The notes below the pieces were generated by a model. It ran no database searches and was not told the origin of the DNA. It saw nothing but the letters and a program-made list of their open reading frames with translations. Both the position numbers and the translations under genes were made by a program. 64,000 nt of DNA, from positions 1 through 64,000 of the forward strand of contig NZ_BNCG01000008.1 in assembly GCF_014656355.1 (NCBI RefSeq). The letters run 5' to 3'. The stretch is from Camelimonas fluminis. Its GTDB lineage: Bacteria; Pseudomonadota; Alphaproteobacteria; Rhizobiales; Beijerinckiaceae. This document shows positions 54,643 to 62,270 of the stretch, piece after piece; positions within the stretch are counted from its first letter, which is position 1; every line of letters starts with the position of its first letter.

Positions 54643-56258
54643 GATTCGGTTCCGTCCGCGACGCTAACGTTACGTTTCGCGCGCGCCTGCACGGCAAAGA
54701 CAATGGTGAGATGGATCACGAGAATCAGGGCTGCGCCCAAGGCCAGAGCGCCGAAACCGCGAAATACGTCGGTGTAAGCAAGCGTCATGGCCTGTTGCTG
54801 GGCTTTTTGCGCCAGCAAGCTGTATCCGGCGCCGGGCGTTCCGTTCACCGTCGCCGCGAGTTGCTCCAGCCGCTCGCTCACCAGCGGGTTCGCCATGGTG
54901 AGATGCCCATAAACGGCGTCGAGATGGACGCGGGTGCGGATGGCGACCCACGAGGCGGTCACCGCCGACCCCAGGACGCCGCCGAGGCTTTGGGTCGACA
55001 GAAACACCATGATGAAGGTGAAGAGGTTCTGTGGACCTTTCGCCAGGGCGGCCTGCAGGCCAATGGCCATGGCCGGGGGCATGAACAACCCCATGCCAAA
55101 GCCGATCATCGCCTGGCTCAGATACATCTGCTCAGGGCGGGTCAGCACGGTCGCGTCCGCGTCCATCCAGGAGCCGGCGCCGAACAGCAACAACGCTGCG
55201 AGGTGCAGCAGCGGCGCGAAACGCGGCCAGCGCAGCAGGAACACGCAGCTCAGGCCGCCAGCGGCGGTGGCTGCCAGCACGATCAGCCACATGGTCCGCA
55301 TCTGCTCATTGAGCAGACCAAGGTTCTGGAAGAAGGCGTAAACGCCCGACGACTGCTCCGACGTGATCATGCGGAACACCAGCATGACTCCGGCGAAATG
55401 CAGCACGCCGGGGCTGGCGATCCAGCGGAAGTCCAGAAACGGCGCGCTGCGGTTCAGCTCTATCACCGCCGCGCCGGCGCAGCACAGGACGGCCGCGGCG
55501 ATCATCACGCCGAGAAACGGCGCGTCCGTCCACCAGTAGTAGCGGCCGACCCCAAGCGCCAGGGCGGTCAGGCCGAAGCCGACGGCGATGAGCAGATAGC
55601 TGACGATATCCAGCCAATGGATGGCCTTCTCGCGGGGAACCGGCGTCAGCGGCGTCAGCAACACCATCGCGCAGGCGGCCATGGCGGTGGCGGCGGTCAG
55701 CAGGTACAGGCCGTGCCAGCCGCCGATTTCAAGCAATGGCGGCGACAGCACCCGCGCCAGCGGCGCGCCAATGGCCTGGGTCGTCAGGGCGACCGACAGC
55801 CCCATGGTGAGGCGTTTGTCCGCCGGGACCGCCTCCAGCATGTAGAGAAAGTTGAGCGCCGACAGGGGCGCCGCCGCCACGCCGCTGGCGAATTGCACCA
55901 GCATGGCGGTGCGCAGGTCGTCCACGACCAGATGCAACAGCGTGACCAGCACAAAGGCGAGAATGGCGCATTCGGCGAAGCTGCGCAGTCCGAACTGCGC
56001 GCGCAGCTTGCGCAGCATCAGCGACAGGCTGGCGTAGGGCGCGATGTAGAGCGCCGTCAGCCAGGCGCCTTCCGTTGGCGTGGCGCCAAGTTGCCCCTGG
56101 ACCTGCTGCAGGTTGGCTGTGAAGAAATTCTGGCCCATGCCCTGGGCCAGCGCCAGCAACAGGGCGGTAATGGCGCAGGCGTAAGGACGGACGCGCGGCG
56201 CCGCAACCCAGGAGGTTGGCGAGGCGAGCCGTGGTCCTGAGGCGGCGGCGTCACTCAT
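54639..56258 (-). CDS. emrB: DHA2-family MFS efflux pump (EmrB-like)
   Basis: About 539 aa with fourteen predicted membrane helices, typical of DHA2/EmrB. The first helix region reads ALAQGMGQNFFTANLQQVQG and the next TEGAWLTALYIAPYASLSLM. The family's usual DxTIVNVALP motif in helix 1 is missing, so this is a divergent branch. Works with the adjacent fusion protein to expel hydrophobic drugs or metabolites by proton exchange. The ATG at 56258 lies inside the end of the marR gene (8-bp overlap); the frame upstream of it is marR in another frame. Confidence 0.88.
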   Translation of the reverse strand: MSDAAASGPRLASPTSWVAAPRVRPYACAITALLLALAQGMGQNFFTANLQQVQGQLGATPTEGAWLTALYIAPYASLSLMLRKLRAQFGLRSFAECAILAFVLVTLLHLVVDDLRTAMLVQFASGVAAAPLSALNFLYMLEAVPADKRLTMGLSVALTTQAIGAPLARVLSPPLLEIGGWHGLYLLTAATAMAACAMVLLTPLTPVPREKAIHWLDIVSYLLIAVGFGLTALALGVGRYYWWTDAPFLGVMIAAAVLCCAGAAVIELNRSAPFLDFRWIASPGVLHFAGVMLVFRMITSEQSSGVYAFFQNLGLLNEQMRTMWLIVLAATAAGGLSCVFLLRWPRFAPLLHLAALLLFGAGSWMDADATVLTRPEQMYLSQAMIGFGMGLFMPPAMAIGLQAALAKGPQNLFTFIMVFLSTQSLGGVLGSAVTASWVAIRTRVHLDAVYGHLTMANPLVSERLEQLAATVNGTPGAGYSLLAQKAQQQAMTLAYTDVFRGFGALALGAALILVIHLTIVFAVQARAKRNVSVADGTES

Positions 56259-56748
56259 TGCGGTCGCCGTCCTCGCCGGCTTTCTCCGCCGTATGGACGC
56301 TGGATGAAATCGCCGCCACAGCGCGCAGGACCCGGGTCGCGGCCTCCAGATCGGCGGCGGAAACGTCGCCCAGCACTTCAGCGCGCGTGGCTCCGGCAAT
56401 GTCCCGCATGCGCGCCGCAGCCCGCTGGCCGGGCCCTGTCAACGCCAGCTCCCGCACCCGCCTGTCGGAGGGGGACACCATCCGGCTGAGCCAGCCGCCC
56501 TTTTCCAGCCCATCGAGAATACGGGCCAGCGTTGGCCCCTCAATGCCCAGAATGTCCGCCAGTTCACGCTGGTTCAGCCGCGCCCTGTCATCAAGGATCA
56601 TCAGCACGCGGGCCCGCGACAGGGTCATGCCCTCAAGGCGAACGCGCGCATCGAACAGCGTGCGGATGCGCCGCTGGGCGAGCGAGAGCGCTTCCATGAA
56701 GGCGGCGCGCTGGCGCGGATCGTTCCGGACGGGGGACGGACTATTCAT
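56251..56748 (-). CDS. MarR-family transcriptional regulator
   Basis: 165 aa winged-helix dimeric regulator. The DNA-binding part (about 40-105) reads MTLSRARVLMILDDRARLNQ, then RELADILGIEGPTLARILDG (recognition helix), then LEKGGWLSRMVSPSDRRVRE (wing with the DRR motif). First gene of the marR-emrB-emrA operon. It likely represses its own operon through the palindrome at 56761-56774 and is released by a ligand that the pump exports. Ligand unknown. Confidence 0.93.
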   Translation of the reverse strand: MNSPSPVRNDPRQRAAFMEALSLAQRRIRTLFDARVRLEGMTLSRARVLMILDDRARLNQRELADILGIEGPTLARILDGLEKGGWLSRMVSPSDRRVRELALTGPGQRAAARMRDIAGATRAEVLGDVSAADLEAATRVLRAVAAISSSVHTAEKAGEDGDRNE

Positions 56749-57127
56749 GCCTGCCTAATTGTTAGCATGCTAACTGTTAGTTGGACATTTAAATCCCCGG
56801 CGCCGTTTCAGCAATTGTGACAGGGGCATGGAGGCCATGACGGCCGCACATGGCGGCCGGCGCGTCGGCGGAGCACGTCGCACCAGCGTGATCGTGAGTA
56901 GGCCTTGCGGCCGGTTCCGCCTATTCCGGGAGGACAGGCGAACGTCGCGCCGGTGATCGCGGACATCCGTCCACAGTCCGGATTTCATATCGCGGCAAAA
57001 AACTGCGCCCAGAGATGTGGGAGACGGGCGAAATCCGCCAGCCGGACGATTTTTGCTCGGAACACGCCGCAATCGTCTGCTGCTCTTCCCGGAAGCGACC
57101 CGTCTGGCGCGAACACAGGGGATACAT
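56749..57127. promoter_or_regulatory. Divergent region upstream of marR and the secreted protein gene
   Basis: About 380 bp. Contains the MarR operator and presumably both promoters. No further elements were recognised. Confidence 0.45.
56761..56774. promoter_or_regulatory. Candidate MarR operator
   Basis: Perfect 14-bp palindrome GTTAGCATGCTAAC followed directly by a third half-site-like TGTTAG. It lies 12 bp before the marR start codon, where a bound repressor would block transcription or sit over the leader. Confidence 0.7.
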
Positions 57128-58072
57128 GTGAAGCTGCTAAAGAAAGTTATTCTGCCGGCGCTGGCTGGCGTGGTGCTGTCAACCGCCGTGATGGCCGCGG
57201 ATGTGGTTTATCCGGGGGCCTCTGGCGCCGGTCTCGTCCCACCCGCCGGCATGACCGCTTCCAGGAAGTTCGCGGGCTTCGAGGACGGGGCGACCGGCTC
57301 GTCCATCCTGTTCGTCGACATGCCTGCTGAAGCCTGGCCCCAGCTCAAGACCGGCATGACGGCCGAGGCGCTGAAACGCCAGGGCGTCGAACTGTCCGGC
57401 CCGCCGCGCGAGGTAAAGCTGCCCGGCGGTGAACCGGCGCTGCTGCTGGTTGGCAAGCAAACCATTCCCGCCGGCGTGTTCCGCAAATGGATCCTTGTGG
57501 CGCAAGGCAAGGACGCGACCCTGCTCATCACGGCGCAATCGCCAGAAGCAGCGGCCAGCAAGCTCAGCGACGCGGACGTGGAAAAAGCGCTGCTTGGACT
57601 GAAGACGCGCGCCAAGCCATCGGCGGAACAGCAAATGGAAGCGCTGCCCTTCGCCGTGAAGGACAAGGCCGGCTTCCGGCTGGTGAATACGCTGGCCGGT
57701 TCAGCCCTGCTGCTGACCGACGGCCCGGAAAACATGGTCAAGAACGCGGCGCAGCCGCTGGTGATCGTCGCTGGCAGCATGGCCGGCGCCCCGCCGGAGG
57801 CGCAGCGCAAGCCGTTCGCCAAGGCAGCCTTCAGCTCTGTGGCTGGCGTCAGCGACATCGCTGTGAAGGACGAGAAGACCGAAGCCGACGGCCGCATCGT
57901 CATCTCGGGAACCGGCAAGGACGCCGCCTCAGGACAGCCGGTGGCCATTGTTCAGGTGGCGAGCTTCAACAAGGACGGGTTTATCCGCTCGATCCTCGTC
58001 ACCCGCGAGGCGGACCTGGCGAAGTATCGCGACCGCTTCCTCAAGCTGGCGGCGTCGGCCACGCCGCGATAA
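57128..58072 (+). CDS. Secreted protein of unknown function
   Basis: 314 aa. Sec signal (MKLLKKVILPALAGVVLSTA, then VMAA) and a soluble mature part of about 290 residues with no cysteines, coiled coils or membrane helices. Motifs such as YPGASGAGLVPPAGMTAS, FVDMPAEAW and FRLVNTLAGSALLLTDGPEN recall a conserved alphaproteobacterial hypothetical family, but I cannot name a function. The GTG at 57128 was chosen because it gives a perfect signal peptide and AGGGGA lies upstream. It is divergent from the marR operon and convergent with the zinc receptor gene. Confidence 0.78.
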   Translation: MKLLKKVILPALAGVVLSTAVMAADVVYPGASGAGLVPPAGMTASRKFAGFEDGATGSSILFVDMPAEAWPQLKTGMTAEALKRQGVELSGPPREVKLPGGEPALLLVGKQTIPAGVFRKWILVAQGKDATLLITAQSPEAAASKLSDADVEKALLGLKTRAKPSAEQQMEALPFAVKDKAGFRLVNTLAGSALLLTDGPENMVKNAAQPLVIVAGSMAGAPPEAQRKPFAKAAFSSVAGVSDIAVKDEKTEADGRIVISGTGKDAASGQPVAIVQVASFNKDGFIRSILVTREADLAKYRDRFLKLAASATPR

Positions 58073-58131
58073 GGCATAATCCGGCAAGGCGGGATCCCTT
58101 GTCTGCGTGGCCCGCCACGTCAGAAGATCGG

Positions 58132-58162
58132 GCAAAACCTGGTTCGCATGGGCCGGTTTTGC
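58132..58162. terminator. Possible bidirectional terminator
   Basis: 8-bp arms GCAAAACC (58132-58139) and GGTTTTGC (58155-58162) between the convergent secreted-protein and receptor genes. The T-runs are inside the arms only and the loop is long, so the call is weak. Confidence 0.35.
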
Positions 58163-58238
58163 TTCCGGTGGCGACGGGCGCAAGCTCCTGGCGCCCGCAT
58201 CGCGCGGGCGTCATGGAAATCGGGCGGGCAGCCGTCCG

Positions 58239-60623
58239 TCAGAATGACACCGTCACGTGGGCCCGCACGGTCCGGCCCGGCAGCAGCACCTCGTCTTTCT
58301 TGAACGAGACACTGTTGCGCATGCGGTCATTGAGCAGATTGTCGCCAACGATGCCGAACACCGCCTCTTTCGCGCCGACGCCATTGGCGGGCAGCTTCAC
58401 GCGGTAGTTCAGCTCGGCTTTCAGGTTGTTGTAGCCTGGCGTGCGGGTTTCATATTCCGCGACGTCCTTCTGGGCGAAGGCGTGGGTCAGCAGCACCCGG
58501 GCGAACAGCGCGTCGCTGCGATAATAGACGCCGCCGCCAAGCCGTTGCTGCGGCAGGCGCGGGACCCAGGCGCCATCGTCGAATTTGGCGCGGACATAAT
58601 CATAGCGTCCCTCGACGCCGACCGCGCCGTCGCCGAGCTTCGCCAGATCGAACTGGCCAATGAACTCGGCGCCGGTAAACGTGGCGCCCTGCTGTGAATA
58701 GACGATCTGGCGCAGTTCGTCGTCATGACCGCAGGACGCAAAGGTATCGCCGCAGTCCACCCCGGTCAGGCGCTTGTAGATGAATCCGGAATATTTGGTG
58801 TGATAGACGCTGCCCTCGAAACGAACCGGTCCATCGGCCTTTTTCAGGCTGAACTCGACGGTGCGCGCCCGCTCAATCTTCAGGTTGGGATCGCCGATCT
58901 CGAACGTGCCGGAGGCATGGTGCGCGCCGCGCGAGAACAGTTCGGCGGCGGTCGGCGCGCGCTCAACGTATTGCGCGTTCAGCGTGGCGACAATGTTGTG
59001 CCACGGCAGCGTGTACTGCACCCCGGCGCTGACGCTTTTCGGCGCGAAATCGCGTGATCGCGGCGACAGGGCGGGCTCGACGCCATCCGGCAGGTAATCG
59101 GCCGGGAATTGCGCCGCCGACCCGTCGACATTCACATAGCCCATGCGCCCGGCGAACTGCAGCCGCCAGCTGTCGTTGATTTTCAGTTCCTCGAAAAGGT
59201 AGGCGGCGATCGAGCGGGTTTCCGCCGGAGAGATCATGCCGCCTCCCTCGCCCGTGGCGTTCAGCTTCTGGCGGGCGCCGTGCACGCCGAAAGCCCCGCT
59301 CCACGTTCCCAACGCCGAGGACCACGGCGTGTGCTGCGCCTCGACGCGCGCCTCCTGCTGGCGGTTGTAGAAAGTTGAGTGCAGCGTCTCGCCGGCCGCC
59401 GCCACGGCGCCGCCGCCAAGGTCGTGATTGTGGTCATCATGGCCGTGTACGTCATGATCGTGAGCATCATGGTCATGATCGTCGTGACCGTGGTCGTGGG
59501 ATTCATGCGCAAGGCCATATTCGCGATGGCGATAGCTGGAGGCGCCGGCCCAGAAACGGATGGCGTCGATCCAGGCGCTGGCTGGCCGGTGCTCGCCCTT
59601 GAGCACGATCCGGTCCTCGACCATGTCGATGCGGCTGCGCAGCGCGGCGGATTCACCGCCCGGAATCTGGTAGTTGCTGCTGAGATGCGAGTAGGCGAGG
59701 CCGATGAAACCGCTGTCGGTGATCACCGAACCGCCGATGGCGGCGCCGCCGGAATTGACGCCAGAATTGGCCTGACGGCCGTCGGGCGTGGCGTAGTCGC
59801 CCGATTTCTGGCGGAAGAAGTCGGCGTGCACCGCAACATTGCCGGCGCCGGCGTTGACCTCTCCCGCCGACGAGTAGCCGCGATTGGACGAACTGACGCC
59901 ATTCATGATGCGGGCATTGAAGCCGCTGACGACCTTTTCCGGAATCCGGTTGTTGTCGAGGCTGACAACGCCGCCAATGGCCTGCGAGCCGAAGCGCAAT
60001 GTCGCCGGCCCACGGATGACCTCGATGCGCTCGGCGGTCAACGGATTGACCGGCGCGGCGTGGTCCTCGCCGAGGGCTGAAACGCCCGAAGCGCCAACGC
60101 CGTTTTCCTGGATGCTGACGCGAAAATTGTCGAGGCCGCGAATAACCGGCCGGCTGGCGCCGGGCGCGAAGGTCGTGGCGCTGACGCCAGGAATATCGGC
60201 GACCGCCTCGCCAAGGCTCTGCGGCTGATTGCGCTCGATGTCGCTGCGCGACACGACCGACACCGGCGCGAACGGGCGCAACGGCACGATCAGCATGCCG
60301 GGAACTGGATCCTGACCGGCGCCCGTGTTCTGGCGCGCCGACACAGGCGTGTCGGCGGTCACGTCGATGGTCGGCAGGTCGATGACCTGAGCATTTCCAC
60401 GTCCCGCCGCGTCCGCCTCTCCGGCCGCCGCCGCCGCGCCAGGGTGACTGGCGACCGACAGGGCCAACAGGGCGACCCCGGCCAGTTTTCCCGCGCGCAA
60501 GCGGCGCAGGTTTCTGTCACAAGCGGCTCCGGTTCGCTCCGCCATCATGCGGCCCTGTGCAGGCATGGCCTGAGACTGCCGCGAAACGGCGGAAGCAGCG
60601 GGAAACGGAACGTACAATGACAT
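58239..60623 (-). CDS. znuD: TonB-dependent zinc receptor, ZnuD-like
   Basis: About 794 aa outer-membrane receptor. After a signal region (hydrophobic core about 46-60) come a TonB-box-like segment (IDLPTIDVTAD), a plug domain (about 115-225; SLGEAVADIPGVSATTFAPG followed by ASRPVIRGL; ERIEVIRGPATLRFG) and a 22-stranded barrel ending in Phe. An external loop at about 373-401 is packed with His and Asp (HDHGHDDHDHDAHDH within it), and another loop has a Cys pair (DCGDTFASCGHDD). Both are hallmarks of ZnuD zinc receptors. ATG 60623 has AGAGGT upstream. A perfect Zur-like palindrome lies just ahead. The signal peptide is unusually long, so a start at about 60548 is possible. Confidence 0.9.
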   Translation of the reverse strand: MSLYVPFPAASAVSRQSQAMPAQGRMMAERTGAACDRNLRRLRAGKLAGVALLALSVASHPGAAAAAGEADAAGRGNAQVIDLPTIDVTADTPVSARQNTGAGQDPVPGMLIVPLRPFAPVSVVSRSDIERNQPQSLGEAVADIPGVSATTFAPGASRPVIRGLDNFRVSIQENGVGASGVSALGEDHAAPVNPLTAERIEVIRGPATLRFGSQAIGGVVSLDNNRIPEKVVSGFNARIMNGVSSSNRGYSSAGEVNAGAGNVAVHADFFRQKSGDYATPDGRQANSGVNSGGAAIGGSVITDSGFIGLAYSHLSSNYQIPGGESAALRSRIDMVEDRIVLKGEHRPASAWIDAIRFWAGASSYRHREYGLAHESHDHGHDDHDHDAHDHDVHGHDDHNHDLGGGAVAAAGETLHSTFYNRQQEARVEAQHTPWSSALGTWSGAFGVHGARQKLNATGEGGGMISPAETRSIAAYLFEELKINDSWRLQFAGRMGYVNVDGSAAQFPADYLPDGVEPALSPRSRDFAPKSVSAGVQYTLPWHNIVATLNAQYVERAPTAAELFSRGAHHASGTFEIGDPNLKIERARTVEFSLKKADGPVRFEGSVYHTKYSGFIYKRLTGVDCGDTFASCGHDDELRQIVYSQQGATFTGAEFIGQFDLAKLGDGAVGVEGRYDYVRAKFDDGAWVPRLPQQRLGGGVYYRSDALFARVLLTHAFAQKDVAEYETRTPGYNNLKAELNYRVKLPANGVGAKEAVFGIVGDNLLNDRMRNSVSFKKDEVLLPGRTVRAHVTVSF

Positions 60624-60633
60624 GGCGACCTCT

Positions 60634-60654
60634 TTATGTAATGTTATTACATAA
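60634..60654. promoter_or_regulatory. Candidate Zur box of the zinc receptor
   Basis: Perfect 21-bp palindrome: arms TTATGTAAT and ATTACATAA around GTT. It contains the TGTAAT...ATTACA core similar to alphaproteobacterial Zur sites, 11 bp before the receptor start codon. Zinc starvation would release Zur and switch the gene on. Confidence 0.75.
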
Positions 60655-60858
60655 ATTGAACGCGACTCCGTCAACCCGGAAAGCAACAATGTTGCAAGTT
60701 TGTCCACAGACGCGGCTGACGCGCACGCTGGCGCCGCATAGCCTGCGGCGCGTCGGGTCCTGTCCTGCGCTGCGAAATTGCCGCCATTACGTCAGTATTA
60801 TTGACACATCTTGGGGGCTGTGATTGGTACGGACAACGAACAAGCCGAGGTTGTCCCG

Positions 60859-62082
60859 ATGTTTAGCTGGGAGCAGGTCTTCGCCACGCGCGCGTCGCGC
60901 ATGAAGGCGTCCGAAATCCGTGAATTGCTGAAGCTGCTTGAGCGGCCGGACATCATTTCGTTCGCCGGCGGCATACCGGATCCGGCGCTGTTCCCCAAGG
61001 AAGCCTTCGCCGGGGCCTACGCCGACGTGCTTTCCGGCCCTGACGCCGCCGCCGGCCTGCAATATTCGGTGAGCGAGGGCTACGCTCCCCTGCGCGAATG
61101 GCTGGTGGGGCAACTGGCCAAACTCGCCATTCCCTGCACCATCGACAATGTTTTCATTGTCTCCGGTTCACAGCAGGGCCTCGACTATTTGGGCAAGCTG
61201 TTTCTGTCGCCGAAAGATACGGCGCTGGTCACCCGGCCGACCTATCTGGGCGCATTGCAGGCGTTCAACGCCTATGAACCGACCTATGATGAGCTGAACC
61301 TGGGCGGCAACCGCACGCCGGACGCTTACCGCGCGGCCGCGGCGCAGGCCGGCGGCCGCGTCAAGTTCGCCTATCTGTCGGCGGATTTCGCCAACCCCAC
61401 GGGCGAAACCCTCGATCGCGCCGGCCGCGAGAAACTGCTGGATCTGGCCAGCGAGTTGGACGTTCCCGTGATCGAGGACGCCGCTTACCAGTCACTGCGT
61501 TACGAAGGCGAGCCGATTCCGCCCATCATGGCGCTGGACATCGCCCGTTGCGGCGGCGTCGACGCATCGCGGACGATCTATTGCGGCAGCTTTTCCAAGA
61601 CGCTGGCGCCCGGCCTGCGCGTCGGCTTCATCGTCGCCGCCGCGCCCATCATCCGCAAACTGGTGCTGATGAAGCAGGCGGCGGACCTGCATTCCTCCAC
61701 CATCAACCAGATGGCCATCGCCCACGTGGCCGGGCAGATTTTCGACAACCAGGTCGCAAAGATCCGCGCGGTTTACCGCGAGCGGCGCGACGCCATGCTC
61801 GACGCCCTCGCCCGCCACATGCCGCCCGGCGTGCGCTGGACGCATCCGGAAGGCGGCATGTTCATCTGGATCACCCTGCCCGCCGGCATGGACGGCGCCG
61901 CCCTGCTGGCCCGCGCCATTGAGACCGAGAAGGTGGCTTTCGTTCCGGGCCAGGCGTTCCACGCCGATGGCGGCGGCGCCAACACCCTGCGCGTCAGCTT
62001 CTCATGCGCTGATCCTGCGACCATCGCCGAAGGCATCTCACGCCTCGGCCGCGTGATCGGACTCGAACGGGTCGCCGCCTGA
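60859..62082 (+). CDS. Class I/II PLP-dependent aminotransferase (2-aminoadipate/multi-substrate type)
   Basis: 407 aa fold type I aminotransferase. SFAGGIPDPALFPKE near residue 35-50, QYSVSEGYAPLREWL, FIVSGSQQGLDYLGKLFLSP, DFANPTGETL, VIEDAAYQSLRYEG (Asp and Tyr contacts to PLP) and GSFSKTLAPGLRVGF with the Schiff-base Lys. The pattern fits the LysN/AAT-I-like enzymes with broad specificity (2-aminoadipate, aromatic or branched-chain acids). ATG 60859 gives the usual MFSWEQVFATRASRM start. It is divergent from the zinc receptor and followed by a strong terminator. Confidence 0.9.
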   Translation: MFSWEQVFATRASRMKASEIRELLKLLERPDIISFAGGIPDPALFPKEAFAGAYADVLSGPDAAAGLQYSVSEGYAPLREWLVGQLAKLAIPCTIDNVFIVSGSQQGLDYLGKLFLSPKDTALVTRPTYLGALQAFNAYEPTYDELNLGGNRTPDAYRAAAAQAGGRVKFAYLSADFANPTGETLDRAGREKLLDLASELDVPVIEDAAYQSLRYEGEPIPPIMALDIARCGGVDASRTIYCGSFSKTLAPGLRVGFIVAAAPIIRKLVLMKQAADLHSSTINQMAIAHVAGQIFDNQVAKIRAVYRERRDAMLDALARHMPPGVRWTHPEGGMFIWITLPAGMDGAALLARAIETEKVAFVPGQAFHADGGGANTLRVSFSCADPATIAEGISRLGRVIGLERVAA

Positions 62083-62180
62083 CGCCAGAATATCTGAACT
62101 CCAGGGTCCGGATGGACGGGCACCCTGATCCAGGACAGGCCGGGTTCTTTCCCCGGGAGGCGCCCCGACAGCACAACAAC

Positions 62181-62212
62181 AAAACCCCCGGCCTTGCGGT
62201 CGGGGGTTTTTT
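62181..62212. terminator. Bidirectional Rho-independent terminator
   Basis: Arms AAAACCCCCG and CGGGGGTTTT, extended inside by three more pairs (one G-U), with a TTGC loop. T-runs on both strands. It lies between the convergent aminotransferase and RND pump genes. Confidence 0.9.
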
Positions 62213-62270
62213 GGTTTTCGGGATCCAGCCTCTTCTGGAGGCAGGGCGCGGAGACCGCGCCCTGATTGCG

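Noticed and set aside
54711-56240. 509-codon plus-strand frame opposite the EmrB-like gene
   Set aside because: His/Gln/Arg-rich mirror of a membrane protein gene; not a protein.
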